DNA of 64,000 bases from an uncultured Paracoccaceae bacterium (GCA_947492825.1 CANLNT010000001.1:744001-808000), one strand, 5' to 3'. Positions 8,171 through 18,029 are shown, numbered from the stretch's first letter. Made by a program: numbers and translations. Notes: generated by a model not told the origin, from the sequence alone.

Positions 8171-8601
8171 TGCTCGGATTCGACCCTGCGCCGTGCGGCG
8201 TTGCTGTCCTGATCGGTCACACCCAACATCGGGGCCACCATGCGCATCAGGCTGTTTTCCTCGTCATCTCGCTTGCCGTCTGCCAGCACCACCTGCCACA
8301 TGGCCGTGATCACGCCCAGGCGATCCTCGTAAGCGACCGCATCCTTGATCGCGCGGGTAAAGCGCACGGTGTCAGGGGCTTCGGATTCCAGCACTTCGCA
8401 ATCGGCCAGCAGCGCGCTGGCATCGGGCAGGGCATACCGCTGCGCAAGGATCGCCTTGATCCGTGCCTTCTCATCGGGATCAAAATGCCCGTCTGCGCGG
8501 GCCAGCCGCACCAGCAGCGCGCCAAGGGCCAGCCTTGCATCATCATCTTGCAACGGGGCAGGGGTCGGGGCGGTTAACCGCTTGAGGAAATCACCAAACA
8601 T
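8167..8601 (-). CDS. TerB-like (tellurite resistance family) protein
   Basis: A 144-residue all-helical protein. The acidic repeats RADGHFDPDEKARI (about residue 36) and LADGKRDDEENSLM (about residue 106) are the twin metal-binding loops of the TerB/DjlA N-terminal family. A membrane-less cytoplasmic protein is expected. It is coupled by a four-base overlap to the PhnD-like gene downstream. The family name does not prove a role in tellurite resistance; the family often senses or scaffolds at the envelope. Confidence 0.78.
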   Translation of the reverse strand: MFGDFLKRLTAPTPAPLQDDDARLALGALLVRLARADGHFDPDEKARIKAILAQRYALPDASALLADCEVLESEAPDTVRFTRAIKDAVAYEDRLGVITAMWQVVLADGKRDDEENSLMRMVAPMLGVTDQDSNAARRRVESEQ

Positions 8602-8619
8602 GGTGTCGATATAGGACCA

Positions 8620-9273
8620 TCAACTCAGTTGATCCACCCCATCAAACAACAGCGTATCCAGCGCAATCCCGTCGGGATCGGCATTGGTCAGCACCAACCC
8701 GGCAATATCGCGCTGGCCACCTTGGCGGGTGAAGGCATAGACCGCCTCTGACAAAGGTTCCAGTTCGGCGGTGTCGATCAGGCTGCCGTCGCGCCGTAGG
8801 AACAACACGGTGGCCGCGCCACCTTCGCCGCCGCGAATATCAAACCGTACCGCAACCTGATCGCGATCAAACAGCACCGCCAGCGCGCCTTCGCCCGTCG
8901 CTTCGCGCTTGGGGTATCCCGCAGGTCCATCACCAGACAGCACCGCCGTATCAGCAAGCCGGATCACAGTCATGTTCTGGGTCTCCGCCCCCGGTAACAG
9001 CTGCAAAGGCGCCAATGGCGGCCCCTCGACCCGGTCAAAACCACCCTCGTTGCGCAAAAGCTGACCGGCAAACCGCTCGCCGATCTGCACACCATCCAGC
9101 ATCATCAGCCCATGCACCTGCCGGCCTGCGCCAAATCCGCTGGGCTGGTCGTCAAAGGTGACTTCGCGCGCAAAGAACTGGTCCTCGGCCGGGATCAGGC
9201 AAACAGGCCGGTCGCAGGCAAACGCGGGCAAAGGCAGGAAAAGTAGGATCAAACGCCACATAGGGCGCAGCAT
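8620..9273 (-). CDS. Secreted protein of unknown function
   Basis: About 217 residues. A short hydrophobic leader (MWRLILLFLPLPAFA) is followed directly by two cysteines (CDRPVC), so an exported, possibly disulfide-bonded protein is likely. The rest is beta-rich with a motif EVTFDDQPSGFGAG and a C-terminal DGIALDTLLFDGVDQ. ATG codons at 9273 and 9261 are both plausible starts. It lies 9 bases after rlmJ on the same strand. No function could be recognised. Confidence 0.6.
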   Translation of the reverse strand: MLRPMWRLILLFLPLPAFACDRPVCLIPAEDQFFAREVTFDDQPSGFGAGRQVHGLMMLDGVQIGERFAGQLLRNEGGFDRVEGPPLAPLQLLPGAETQNMTVIRLADTAVLSGDGPAGYPKREATGEGALAVLFDRDQVAVRFDIRGGEGGAATVLFLRRDGSLIDTAELEPLSEAVYAFTRQGGQRDIAGLVLTNADPDGIALDTLLFDGVDQLS

Positions 9274-9282
9274 AACACGCAA

Positions 9283-10065
9283 TCAGTCGCGCAGTGTTGC
9301 AAATTTCGCCGCAAGCCAGGCCGCTTCTTTTTCAAACCCAAAAGGCGGGTTCACAACGAACAACCCCGACCCGATCATTCCATGTCCTTCGCGGGCCGGG
9401 GGAAAGCGGACCTCGTGCGCGACACCAGCCGGAAACCGGGCGCGCAGATCATCAACCATGCCGCGATGCGCACCGCTGGTCAGGATCGGATACCACAACA
9501 CCAGAATGCCCACGTTCCAGCGCTTGTGCAGCTTGGCGAAAACGTCAGGGATCGTTTGATAATCCGTCTTCACCTCGAACGATGGATCACACAGCAACAG
9601 CCCCCGGCGCGGATCGGGCGGCGTGCGGCTCAACGCTTCGGCAAAACCATCGCGGGCCACCACGGTCGTCGGATAAGGGGCCATCGCGGCGCGCAGGGCC
9701 TCGGCCTCTGCCGGGTGAAGCTCCGCAAGCGTCAGGTTGTCCTCGAACCGCAGCAACTCCGCCGCGAGCAGTGGCGAGCCGGGATAGGCATCCGCCCCAT
9801 GCTCCGCCCGGACCTTGGCCAAAATGCGCGCATAAGGGTGATCGGCGGCAAACCAATCGGCCACCTTTTCAATGCCCTGCGCCGCCTCGCCGGTCTTGAC
9901 CGCCTCAGGTGCTGCCAGATCATACAGCGCCCGCCCCGCATGGGTCTCCAGATAGCTCAGCGGTTTGTCCTTGCGCGTCAGATAGGCCAGCATCCACGCC
10001 AGCAAGCTATGCTTGTGCACATCCGCAAGGTTCCCGGCGTGATAGAGATGTTGGTAAGACAGCAT
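9283..10065 (-). CDS. rlmJ: 23S rRNA (adenine2030-N6)-methyltransferase
   Basis: A 260-residue protein matching RlmJ from its opening MLSYQHLYHAGNLADVHKH through ETHAGRALYDL (SAM-binding region) to the catalytic DPSFEVKTDY (motif IV with a serine in place of the second proline). The C-terminal NPPFGFEKEA is also typical. It methylates A2030 of 23S rRNA. Transcription continues into the secreted-protein gene with a 9-base gap. Confidence 0.9.
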   Translation of the reverse strand: MLSYQHLYHAGNLADVHKHSLLAWMLAYLTRKDKPLSYLETHAGRALYDLAAPEAVKTGEAAQGIEKVADWFAADHPYARILAKVRAEHGADAYPGSPLLAAELLRFEDNLTLAELHPAEAEALRAAMAPYPTTVVARDGFAEALSRTPPDPRRGLLLCDPSFEVKTDYQTIPDVFAKLHKRWNVGILVLWYPILTSGAHRGMVDDLRARFPAGVAHEVRFPPAREGHGMIGSGLFVVNPPFGFEKEAAWLAAKFATLRD

Positions 10066-10155
10066 GATCTTGCTTTAGGGGGAAACAATCGCCACGCCAA
10101 CCCTTGTTGCCGGGCCATAACCCTCTAGTTTAGCGGCAGAACAAAGGAACGCCCC

Positions 10156-10896
10156 ATGCGTCATGCGATTCTCGCTCTTGTGCTGACTGGATCAGCCGCA
10201 ACCGCCCAGGATGGACCTGCCGGCATCGCGTTTGAACTTGGGATCGGCGCACAGTCTGCGCCCGGTTACTTTGGGTCGGACAGCAATCAAACCGGTCCAA
10301 CTGGCAGCTTCGCGCTAGACCGGTTCACCTTTGGCTCTTTGGGCACCAGCGGCGAAGACAAGACCGGCCTGGGGTTCACCGGGTCGTTCCGCTACATCGG
10401 CGCGCGCACGTCCGATGACTACGCCGAACTGACCGGCCTGAACGACATTGATGCCGCCCTCGAAGTGGGCGGCGGCGTCACCTACACGGGCGCAAATTTT
10501 GAGGTTTACGCCGTCGCCCGACGCGGTCTCGGCGGTCACGAAGGTTACGTGGGCGAGTTGGGTGGCGATCTGATCTTCTATCCATCTCAGGCTGTGACCC
10601 TGCGCGTCGGTCCCCGGCTTTTGGCTGGTGACGACGATTATGCTGGCACCTACTTTGGTGTGACCGCCGCCGAAGCCGCCGCCAGCAGCTTTTCCGCGTT
10701 CGAAGCATCGGGCGGTGCCATGTCGCGCGGGGTCGAGATCAGCGCAGATTATGCGCTTACGTCTGATTGGGGCCTGACCGGCACCCTGCGCTATGACGAA
10801 TTGCTCAATGACGCTGCGCGCAGCCCGATCACCCAAAGCGCCGATCAGGTCACTGTTGGCCTTGTGGTCACGCGTGACTTTTCCTTCGGCTTCTGA
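10156..10896 (+). CDS. MipA/OmpV-family outer membrane protein
   Basis: A 246-residue outer-membrane beta-barrel. A short leader ends near TAAQDGPA. The N-terminal strand IAFELGIGAQSAPGYFGSDS is the MipA/OmpV hallmark, and the protein ends in an aromatic strand (RDFSFGF), the usual assembly signal for BamA. Internal repeats alternate polar and aromatic residues, as in a barrel. It stands alone between divergent or convergent genes. The exact role (scaffold for murein enzymes or porin) is not known. Confidence 0.85.
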   Translation: MRHAILALVLTGSAATAQDGPAGIAFELGIGAQSAPGYFGSDSNQTGPTGSFALDRFTFGSLGTSGEDKTGLGFTGSFRYIGARTSDDYAELTGLNDIDAALEVGGGVTYTGANFEVYAVARRGLGGHEGYVGELGGDLIFYPSQAVTLRVGPRLLAGDDDYAGTYFGVTAAEAAASSFSAFEASGGAMSRGVEISADYALTSDWGLTGTLRYDELLNDAARSPITQSADQVTVGLVVTRDFSFGF

Positions 10897-10904
10897 CGGT
10901 CCAC

Positions 10905-10927
10905 ATTCTTCTGGCTAAAAATATCCA
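10905..10927 (+). repeat. Dispersed intergenic motif, copy D (core only)
   Basis: ATTCTTCTGGCTAAAAATATCC begins 9 bases after the stop of the MipA-like gene, in the same orientation as the gene. It matches the core of three longer elements at 50413, 59896 and 61843 with one base change (GGCT for GGCC). The downstream GC-rich hairpin (11-base scale, around 10963-10991) differs from that of the other copies. Confidence 0.7.
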
Positions 10928-11006
10928 CGACGCCATCGCCCGCCAAAAGACGCTGCGTTATGGGCGGCGCGCCCCCGCGCCCCGCAGGGGCGCTGCCAAG
11001 CGCAAT

Positions 11007-12650
11007 CTACACCAGACGCGAATTTTCCACCGCCGCTTTGACGAACCCTTCAAACAGCGGATGCGGCGCAAAGGGCTTTGACTTCAACTCGGGATGGAAC
11101 TGCACCCCGATGAACCAGGGATGGTCCTGCCATTCCACGATCTCGGGCAGCTTCCCGTCCGGCGACATGCCAGAGAATTTCAGCCCGGCTTTCTCCAGCT
11201 TTTCGCGATACTTGATGTCCACCTCATAGCGGTGGCGATGCCGTTCCTCGATTGCGGTGCTTCCGTAAACTCCGGCCACCCGCGACCCTTCGGTCAGCGC
11301 GGCATCATAGGCCCCCAGCCGCATCGTCCCGCCCTTGTCGTCATCGGCCTTGCGCGCGACCAGATGGTTGCCCTGCACCCATTCCTTCAGGTGATAGACC
11401 ACCGGTTCAAAGCGTTTGCGCCCGGCCTCATGGTCAAATTCCTCTGACCCGGCGTCCTTGATCCCCGCCACATTGCGTGCCGCTTCAATGACGGCCATCT
11501 GCATGCCCAGACAGATGCCCAGATAGGGCACATTCTTTTCGCGGGCGAATTGTGCGGCCTTGATCTTGCCTTCGGTGCCGCGCTCGCCAAAGCCGCCAGG
11601 GACCAGAATGGCGTGGAACCCCTCCAGATAGGGGGCGGCGTCTTCCTTGTCGAAAAGCTCCGCATCGACCCACTCGATCTTGACCTTGACGCGGTTGGCC
11701 ATGCCGCCGTGGGTCAGCGCCTCGGCAATCGACTTATAGGCATCCTCAAGCTGGGTGTATTTACCGACAATCGCGACCTTCACCTTACCTTCGGGGTTAT
11801 GAATGCGGTCATAAACATCGTGCCAAATGTCCAGCTTGGGCTGTGGCGCCGGGTTGATCTGGAAGGCATCCAGCACCGCCTGATCCAACCCCTGTTCGTG
11901 ATAGGCCAATGGGGCCTCGTAGATCGACTTCAGGTCATAAGCGGCGACCACTGCCTCTTTGCGGACATTACAGAACAGCGCGATCTTCTCGCGCTCTTTT
12001 TCGGGGATCGGCTGTTCCGACCGGCAGACCAGAATATCGGGCGCGATCCCGATGGATTGCAGTTCCTTGACCGAGTGTTGCGTTGGCTTGGTCTTTAACT
12101 CGCCAGAGGCCGCCAGATAGGGCAGCAATGTCAGATGCATAAAAATGCACTGCCCGCGCGGCTTGTCATGGCTGAATTGACGGATCGCCTCAAAGAACGG
12201 CAGGCCTTCGATGTCACCCACGGTGCCGCCAATTTCACACAACATGAAATCCACGTCATCTTCGCCGATGCTGATGAAATCCTTGATCTGGTTGGTCACA
12301 TGCGGGACCACCTGAATTGTCTTGCCCAGATAATCGCCGCGCCGTTCCTTTTCCAACACATCGGAATAGATCCGTCCCGAACTGACCGAATCCGTCTTGC
12401 TGGCAGGCACGCCCGTGAACCGCTCGTAGTGGCCCAGATCCAAATCGGTCTCGGCCCCGTCATCGGTCACAAAAACCTCACCATGCTCGAACGGGGACAT
12501 CGTGCCGGGATCGACGTTCAAATAGGGATCAAGCTTGCGCAGCCGCACCGAATAGCCCCGCGCCTGCAACAGCGACCCCAACGCAGCAGAGGCCAGCCCC
12601 TTGCCCAAAGAAGACACAACACCGCCGGTGATAAAGATAAAACGCGCCAT
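11007..12650 (-). CDS. pyrG: CTP synthase
   Basis: A full-length 547-residue enzyme making CTP from UTP, glutamine and ATP. The N-terminal amidoligase has [13 protein letters not shown] (P-loop), [18 protein letters not shown] and the magnesium site [12 protein letters not shown]. The C-terminal amidotransferase has [13 protein letters not shown] (catalytic Cys) and [10 protein letters not shown] (His-Glu). It is transcribed toward the MipA gene and follows secG, an arrangement I recall as common in Rhodobacterales. Confidence 0.97.
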   Translation of the reverse strand: MARFIFITGGVVSSLGKGLASAALGSLLQARGYSVRLRKLDPYLNVDPGTMSPFEHGEVFVTDDGAETDLDLGHYERFTGVPASKTDSVSSGRIYSDVLEKERRGDYLGKTIQVVPHVTNQIKDFISIGEDDVDFMLCEIGGTVGDIEGLPFFEAIRQFSHDKPRGQCIFMHLTLLPYLAASGELKTKPTQHSVKELQSIGIAPDILVCRSEQPIPEKEREKIALFCNVRKEAVVAAYDLKSIYEAPLAYHEQGLDQAVLDAFQINPAPQPKLDIWHDVYDRIHNPEGKVKVAIVGKYTQLEDAYKSIAEALTHGGMANRVKVKIEWVDAELFDKEDAAPYLEGFHAILVPGGFGERGTEGKIKAAQFAREKNVPYLGICLGMQMAVIEAARNVAGIKDAGSEEFDHEAGRKRFEPVVYHLKEWVQGNHLVARKADDDKGGTMRLGAYDAALTEGSRVAGVYGSTAIEERHRHRYEVDIKYREKLEKAGLKFSGMSPDGKLPEIVEWQDHPWFIGVQFHPELKSKPFAPHPLFEGFVKAAVENSRLV

Positions 12651-12816
12651 TGTTTTTGAGGCTCCCGTGCCAAATCTTAACTGGGTGCGACCCTTTGGGT
12701 TCGCATCTCCACGGGGTTTAAGAATAGCCGGATTCGGCCATGTTGCGCAACCCGTGAACGCAACATCCTGTGGCCGAAATCACGATACCGGCCACAACTT
12801 GTGTCTTTTGAAGGGC

Positions 12817-13164
12817 TTAGTTGCCCGACGGCACCAAGGGTGCATCGCCGTCAGATGGCGGCAGCAAGTTCTCACCCAGATCAGGCGTTGCAGGCGCAGA
12901 GGCTGGTGCATCCGTCAGCCGGTCAAGGACCGAAGCACCCGCAGACTTTTCAGCCGCAATGATGGTCAGCGCGATGGATGTCGCGATAAACCCGATCGCC
13001 AGGATCCACGTGAATTTGCCCATCGCCGTGGCCGCAGGCCGCGCGCCCGCAGCACCGCCGCTGCCGCCAATACCCAAACCGCCACCTTCAGAGCGCTGCA
13101 ACAACACGGCGCCAATCAGGCTCAACGCCAGAATCAGGTGGATGACAAGGACAACGTTTTCCAT
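12817..13164 (-). CDS. secG: Preprotein translocase subunit SecG
   Basis: A 115-residue inner-membrane protein. ATG at 13164 with an AAAGG ribosome-binding site is chosen over an upstream in-frame start. It has the two-helix SecG layout: VVLVIHLILALSLIGAVLLQ, the conserved RSEGGGLGIGG loop, then WILAIGFIATSIALTIIA. The C-terminal tail is acidic and proline-rich (after about residue 85) and is likely disordered. It supports SecYE during protein export. Confidence 0.92.
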   Translation of the reverse strand: MENVVLVIHLILALSLIGAVLLQRSEGGGLGIGGSGGAAGARPAATAMGKFTWILAIGFIATSIALTIIAAEKSAGASVLDRLTDAPASAPATPDLGENLLPPSDGDAPLVPSGN

Positions 13165-13243
13165 TGCGGGGCCTTTCAGGGCATGCGGGAACGCTGGGTA
13201 TCTAATGGCCCGCGCGGCATGTCGCAACCCTCAAATGCGGCAC

Positions 13244-13639
13244 TCAGGCGTCAACGTCATCCACATCAGCCTGGCCCGACAGGCGACGGCGCACAATCGA
13301 CCACGACAGGCCCACGGCCAGAACCAGCGAGAGCACGACAATCGCGATCCAGGTGTTGATGGTGGGGTTTTCCAGATTGATCCAGCCAAAGTCATAGAGC
13401 ACCCAAATCAGCGTGCCCAACACCGCAAGAATCAGCAGCATGCCAAACAGGCCAATCGACCGCAGCGTCGCGCGCAGATAGATGATGTAACCTACCAGCA
13501 GCACCAGACCGAACAGCACCGTCAGCGGCAGCTGACTGTCCCAGTTCTGCATCCCCCAACGCAACAGATTCCACTGTGTCGGGTTATAGGTCGCCGCCAG
13601 CAAGCCAAACGCAAACACCCACCTGATCGCAAACCCCAT
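13244..13639 (-). CDS. DUF6524-like small membrane protein
   Basis: About 131 residues starting MGFAIRWVFAFGLLAATYNP, with four hydrophobic segments and a WGMQNWDSQLPL loop. The length and opening match the DUF6524 family as I recall it. It lies upstream of secG on the same strand, 79 bases from its start. An inner-membrane location is clear; the function is unknown. Confidence 0.68.
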   Translation of the reverse strand: MGFAIRWVFAFGLLAATYNPTQWNLLRWGMQNWDSQLPLTVLFGLVLLVGYIIYLRATLRSIGLFGMLLILAVLGTLIWVLYDFGWINLENPTINTWIAIVVLSLVLAVGLSWSIVRRRLSGQADVDDVDA

Positions 13640-13768
13640 GCCGCACCTCACTTGTTTTGCCGCATTTGACCGTCCACACGTCAGGCTGTCCACCTGATTT
13701 TGCGGTTTCGCCCCCGCAGGACTGCGACTATAGAGACGCTCGGGTTTTCCGCATCAAAGGGCAGTAAA

Positions 13769-15064
13769 ATGGCAAATGTGGTGGTGGTCGGCGCGCAGTG
13801 GGGCGACGAGGGCAAAGGCAAGATCGTGGACTGGCTGTCCGAGCGGGCCGATGTGATCGCGCGCTTTCAGGGGGGCCATAACGCAGGCCATACCCTTGTG
13901 ATTGGCGAGGCTGTCTACAAACTGCATGCGCTGCCCTCTGGTGTGGTGCGTGGCGGCAAGCTGTCGGTGATCGGCAACGGCGTGGTGCTGGACCCTTGGC
14001 ACCTGCTCAAAGAGATTGACACGATCCGCGCGCAGGGGGTCGAGATTTCGCCCCAGTCCCTGATGATCGCAGAAAATACCCCCCTTATCCTGCCGATCCA
14101 CGGTGAACTTGACCGCGCCCGGGAAGAGGCGGCGTCCAAGGGCACCAAGATCGGCACCACAGGGCGGGGCATCGGTCCGGCCTATGAAGACAAGGTGGGA
14201 CGCCGCTCTGTGCGCGTGGCTGACCTTGCCGATCCGGCAACGCTCGAGGCGCGCGTGGACCGCGCCTTGCAACATCACGATCCACTCCGCAAAGGGTTGG
14301 GGATCACGCCTGTTGACCGCGAAGCCCTTCTTGACGCGTTGCGCGAGATTGCGCCGCAGATCCTGGCCTATGCAGCGCCTGTCTGGAAGGTGCTGAATGA
14401 AAAGCGCAAGGCAGGCAAACGCATCCTCTTTGAAGGCGCACAGGGCGCGCTCTTGGATATTGATTTTGGCACCTATCCTTTCGTGACCTCTTCCAACGTG
14501 ATCGCAGGGCAAGCAGCCACCGGCACCGGTATCGGACCGGGGTCGATTGACTTCGTGCTGGGCATTGTCAAAGCCTACACCACCCGCGTGGGTGAAGGGC
14601 CGTTCCCGACGGAACTGGAAGATGCCGATGGTCAACGTCTCGGCGAGCGCGGCCATGAATTTGGCACAACCACCGGCCGCAAGCGGCGCTGTGGCTGGTT
14701 TGATGCAGCCCTTGTGCGCCAGACTTGCGCGACCTCTGGCGTGAACGGCATTTCGCTGACAAAGCTGGATGTGCTCGACGGGTTTGAGACGCTCAAGATC
14801 TGTACGGGCTACATGCTGGGCGGCGAGGCACTGGACTATCTGCCAACCGCCGCTGACCAGCAGGCGCGCTGCACCCCGATCTATGAAGACATCGCAGGCT
14901 GGTCGGAATCGACCGAAGGGGCGCGGTCCTGGGCGGATTTGCCAGCACAGGCGATCAAATATGTGCGCCGGATCGAAGAGCTGATCCAGTGTCCCGTGGC
15001 GCTCGTATCCACATCACCTGAACGCGATGACACGATCCTTGTGACGGACCCCTTTGCCGACTGA
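13769..15064 (+). CDS. purA: Adenylosuccinate synthetase
   Basis: A 431-residue enzyme joining IMP and aspartate with GTP in AMP synthesis. [11 protein letters not shown] (residues 8-18) is the GTP-binding loop with the catalytic Asp. GGHNAGHT holds the catalytic His. [20 protein letters not shown] (IMP site) and [13 protein letters not shown] (aspartate site) are present. The ATG at 13769 is used because the protein starts [13 protein letters not shown] like its homologues. Its stop overlaps the start of the DUF2842 gene (TGATG). Confidence 0.97.
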   Translation: MANVVVVGAQWGDEGKGKIVDWLSERADVIARFQGGHNAGHTLVIGEAVYKLHALPSGVVRGGKLSVIGNGVVLDPWHLLKEIDTIRAQGVEISPQSLMIAENTPLILPIHGELDRAREEAASKGTKIGTTGRGIGPAYEDKVGRRSVRVADLADPATLEARVDRALQHHDPLRKGLGITPVDREALLDALREIAPQILAYAAPVWKVLNEKRKAGKRILFEGAQGALLDIDFGTYPFVTSSNVIAGQAATGTGIGPGSIDFVLGIVKAYTTRVGEGPFPTELEDADGQRLGERGHEFGTTTGRKRRCGWFDAALVRQTCATSGVNGISLTKLDVLDGFETLKICTGYMLGGEALDYLPTAADQQARCTPIYEDIAGWSESTEGARSWADLPAQAIKYVRRIEELIQCPVALVSTSPERDDTILVTDPFAD

Positions 15065-15321
15065 TGTTTGACTTTTCCCGCCTTTCTTACAAATCCCGCA
15101 AGCGCTGGGCGCTGGTGGTGCTTGTGGTGGGTATGCCGACCTATGTCGTGGCGGTTGTGACGGCGATCAACTGGCTTTATCCCGATCCCGCGCAAAAGGT
15201 GTCACTTTGGGTCGAGCTTGCAATCTATATCGGTCTGGGGTTGCTGTGGACATTGCCGTTTCGTGGCCTTTTCAAAGGGATCGGCCAGCCTGACCCCGAC
15301 GCGCCCGACGACGAAGGCTGA
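15064..15321 (+). CDS. DUF2842 small membrane protein
   Basis: An 85-residue protein with two hydrophobic helices (ALVVLVVGMPTYVVAVVTAI and ELAIYIGLGLLWTLPF) and a basic N-terminus (SYKSRKRW). Length and the WTLPFRGLFKGIGQPDP ending fit DUF2842. It is translationally coupled to purA by overlap of stop and start. A membrane role is likely, but the function is unknown. Confidence 0.8.
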   Translation: MFDFSRLSYKSRKRWALVVLVVGMPTYVVAVVTAINWLYPDPAQKVSLWVELAIYIGLGLLWTLPFRGLFKGIGQPDPDAPDDEG

Positions 15322-15422
15322 TCCAAAGGCGCAGCCCCTGTGGGGGCTGCACGACATGTCTGCCGCCTCTTGCGACTGTCGGTCCCTGATCGCTTTGTCG
15401 CGCTGATTTGCAAAGGAAAAAG

Positions 15423-15444
15423 GCGAAGGTTGCCCTTCGCTTTT
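15423..15444. terminator. Bidirectional intrinsic terminator
   Basis: GCGAAGG, loop TTGC, CCTTCGC, then TTTT; on the other side the stem is preceded by AAAAAG, so the hairpin has a U-tract in both directions. It lies between the DUF2842 gene (plus) and the acidic-protein gene (minus), which converge here. A second stem without a T-run lies at 15331-15350. Confidence 0.75.
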
Positions 15445-15473
15445 CGCGCGCAGTCAGATCGTTGATCGTCAGA

Positions 15474-18029
15474 TCAGCCTGCCTTTTGTTCCGGCTTGAA
15501 CCGGGTTTCTTCCGACACCTGAAAGCGTCCGTTTCCGGCCTTGTTGATCCGGCCCTGACGCAGCAGCGTGCCAAAGGACCGCAGCCCATCTTCGCGGCTG
15601 AACCCAGTCTCGCTGGTGGCTTGCACCTTTTTCATGATCTGCGGGCGGGAAAAGTCATCGGACCCTTCAACATAGGCCGTATAGGCCGCGGCGGCTTCCA
15701 GCAGATCGGGCAGGTCAACCGCGCCCATTTCCTCGGCAAAGGTGGCAAAGCTGTCGGCGTCCGTTTCCGTGACCGGTGTTGCCATCGACACGCGGCGTGG
15801 TTGCACCGGGCCGCTGTCGGCTGCGGGCGTTGTGTCTACGCGTTGCGAGGCCACCAGTTTCAGCGGGGCAGGGCGCGGGCGTTCGCTGCGCGCCTCTGTG
15901 CTGGCCGAACGTGCGGCGCGGCGCGGCAGAACCACTTTGTTCAGGTCCTCGCGGAATGCGTCTTCCTGTGGCTTTGCATCATCGGCGTTGTCGCCCAACT
16001 GGCGCGCGGCCTCTGTCGCGGCCACGGCTGCTTTGAGCTGTGCAATGGCGGCACGGCGGCGGCTGCTTTCAGGGTTCGACAGTTCTTCGTCGGCCTGTTC
16101 CATAATCCGGGACATTGCAGCGTCGTCGTTTTCGGGCAATGTGTTCCGGGGCGCCCGCTCTTCTGTAACAGCAGCCTCGTCTTCAACAGCAACCTCGTCT
16201 TCAACTGTCGCCTCTTCGGTTTCCAGCTCTGCCTCGGCGGTGTCCGCGTCTTCCATGTCGTCGTCAAAATCCGCATCTTCCGCAGCGTCTGCAAAGTCGC
16301 TTAGTGCGTCTTGCAGGTCAGCCTCGGCTTCTGCGCTCAACGCGTCATCGTCTTCCTCCGGTGCATCTTCCAGCGCATCTGCAAAAGGCACGGCTACTGC
16401 GGTTGCGTCTTCTTCTTCGGCCTGGGCGATATCCGACATCACGTCAGCCATCAGATCGTCGTCAGCTTGCGCCGCCTCTGATGCGGCCGCGATGGCCTCT
16501 GCCTCAGATGTGTCGGTGTCCGATGGTGTTTCTGTCGTGGTTGAGATCGGCGAGACCCGTTTGGCCACGCGCAGGATGCGCGCCCGCAAAGTGGGTTTTG
16601 CCACGGGCTCTTCGGCAACTTCAGCCGCGTCATCCTCTGTGTTGTCGTCCGCAATCTCATCGCCCGCATCTGCGCCAACCGGTGCGATGGTGACATCGTC
16701 AGGCACGGATGCGCCCGCCCGTTCAAGGTTGCGTAGCACGGCGGTGATCTGTGCATCGGTTTCGTCCGGTGGGTCATGCGCCGCATCGGACGTCACGGCC
16801 TCGGCTTCGGTCTCGGCCATCTCGGGTGCATCAGCCACGTCCGCCGCTGGTGCATCGGACAGGAATGCCGCGATGGCAGCACTGGAATCCTGGACCTCAT
16901 CTTCGGCCTCGTCCTCGAACGTCATATCGTCGAGGTTGATGTTTTCGGATGCGACGGCTTCGTCTGCCAGATCGTCCTCGACGGCTTGCAAGTCTTCAGC
17001 CGCAACGTCCAGTTCCTCAGCCTCAGCCTCAGCCTCAGCCTCAGCCTCAGCCTCAGCCTCAGCCTCAGCCTCAGCCTCAGTTTCGGCAGTCTCAACTTGG
17101 AACTCAACTTCGGCAGCCTCGACGTCGCGCTCAGTTTCGGCGGCTTCGTCCTCGGTCTCAAATTCAGCGGCCTCCGTGGCGTCGTCTTCTACAACGGCAT
17201 CAAGGTCGGGCTGATCATCATCTGTTTCAGTCGCAGGCGCGCTTTCGTCCGCGTCGAACACGGCAATGTCTTCTGCGATGTCCATGTCGATGGCCACATC
17301 TTCCTTGGTCTCGACCTCAGCGACAACTGCCTCAACATCGACTTCGGCGTCAAATGCCTCTGTCAGATCCTCGGCATAGGCCTCTTCTTCGGTATCGGAT
17401 TGCCCCACAACGGCGCGGATGCGCTGCAGTTTGGCGGCGACGCTGCCGGGATCGGGGTGTGCCGGGGCCACGGTCGGGGCCTCAAATTCAGCCACCTCCG
17501 CGTCCTGCTCTGCATCATCTTCATCCGACTGGGCAAAGAATGCCTCTGCTGCGGTCGGCTCGGCTTCCACCTCTGCGACGGACGCGTCCGCGGTCATCGG
17601 CTCTGCTGCGGCTACAACAGGTTCCACGATCTCAGCCGGTGCCGCGTCCGTGGCAACTTCGACCACAGCCTCAGCTTCGTCCTGGCCCATGTCGGCCAGA
17701 TCAGCCATGTCAGGTGCGGCGGCAGGGCGCTGCGGCTCTGGCGGCATGGCGGGGTCAACAACTGCCAACGCGGGAGCAGACGCGCGCAGATGGATCCCGT
17801 CTTCGGTTGTCTTCGCCTCAACCCGGCGCGCAATTTCGCGCTCTGCAATGCGGCCCAGCATTTCGACGTCGGGCGTCGGCGGCTCTGCACCAAAATAGCG
17901 GTCATCCGCTGCCAGATCGCGAAAATACTCTGCGATCGCCTTCATTGTGGAAAAGGAATCATCAAATCCTTCCAACGTGCACGAAAAGGTGCCGTATGAA
18001 ACGGTGAGGATTTTGCTCGACTCAACCAT
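15474..18029 (-). CDS. Very acidic low-complexity protein with conserved termini
   Basis: An 851-residue protein. Residues 1-75 (SKILTVSYGTFSCTLEGFDD, then EYFRDLAADDRYFG) and the last 90 or so residues (EEMGAVDLPDLLEAAAAYTA, then FSREDGLRSFGTLLRQGRIN) look folded. The roughly 650 residues between are almost entirely Ala, Glu, Asp and Val and are probably disordered. A perfect 11-copy hexanucleotide array encodes an EAEA run near residues 316-338. No signal peptide or membrane segment is seen. The C-terminal part resembles a small helical or winged-helix domain. Homologues in this order exist as I recall, some misnamed as CheA, but no histidine-kinase motifs are present. Function unknown. Confidence 0.75.
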   Translation of the reverse strand: MVESSKILTVSYGTFSCTLEGFDDSFSTMKAIAEYFRDLAADDRYFGAEPPTPDVEMLGRIAEREIARRVEAKTTEDGIHLRASAPALAVVDPAMPPEPQRPAAAPDMADLADMGQDEAEAVVEVATDAAPAEIVEPVVAAAEPMTADASVAEVEAEPTAAEAFFAQSDEDDAEQDAEVAEFEAPTVAPAHPDPGSVAAKLQRIRAVVGQSDTEEEAYAEDLTEAFDAEVDVEAVVAEVETKEDVAIDMDIAEDIAVFDADESAPATETDDDQPDLDAVVEDDATEAAEFETEDEAAETERDVEAAEVEFQVETAETEAEAEAEAEAEAEAEAEAEAEELDVAAEDLQAVEDDLADEAVASENINLDDMTFEDEAEDEVQDSSAAIAAFLSDAPAADVADAPEMAETEAEAVTSDAAHDPPDETDAQITAVLRNLERAGASVPDDVTIAPVGADAGDEIADDNTEDDAAEVAEEPVAKPTLRARILRVAKRVSPISTTTETPSDTDTSEAEAIAAASEAAQADDDLMADVMSDIAQAEEEDATAVAVPFADALEDAPEEDDDALSAEAEADLQDALSDFADAAEDADFDDDMEDADTAEAELETEEATVEDEVAVEDEAAVTEERAPRNTLPENDDAAMSRIMEQADEELSNPESSRRRAAIAQLKAAVAATEAARQLGDNADDAKPQEDAFREDLNKVVLPRRAARSASTEARSERPRPAPLKLVASQRVDTTPAADSGPVQPRRVSMATPVTETDADSFATFAEEMGAVDLPDLLEAAAAYTAYVEGSDDFSRPQIMKKVQATSETGFSREDGLRSFGTLLRQGRINKAGNGRFQVSEETRFKPEQKAG
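17015..17080 (+). repeat. Perfect 6-bp tandem array, 11 copies of CCTCAG
   Basis: Eleven uninterrupted copies of CCTCAG occur inside the acidic-protein gene. On the coding strand each unit adds one Glu-Ala pair. Copy-number change by slippage would lengthen or shorten the EA run without breaking the frame. Confidence 0.95.

Noticed and set aside
6311-8212. 633-residue open frame on the plus strand
   Set aside because: Antisense to three clear genes (RNA methyltransferase end, ABC ATPase, PhnD-like). Its translation lacks any domain; it reflects GC-rich codon bias.
16776-17999. 407-residue plus-strand frame inside the acidic-protein gene
   Set aside because: It is the complement of the Ala/Glu-rich repeat region and consists of Leu/Ser runs caused by the CCTCAG array.
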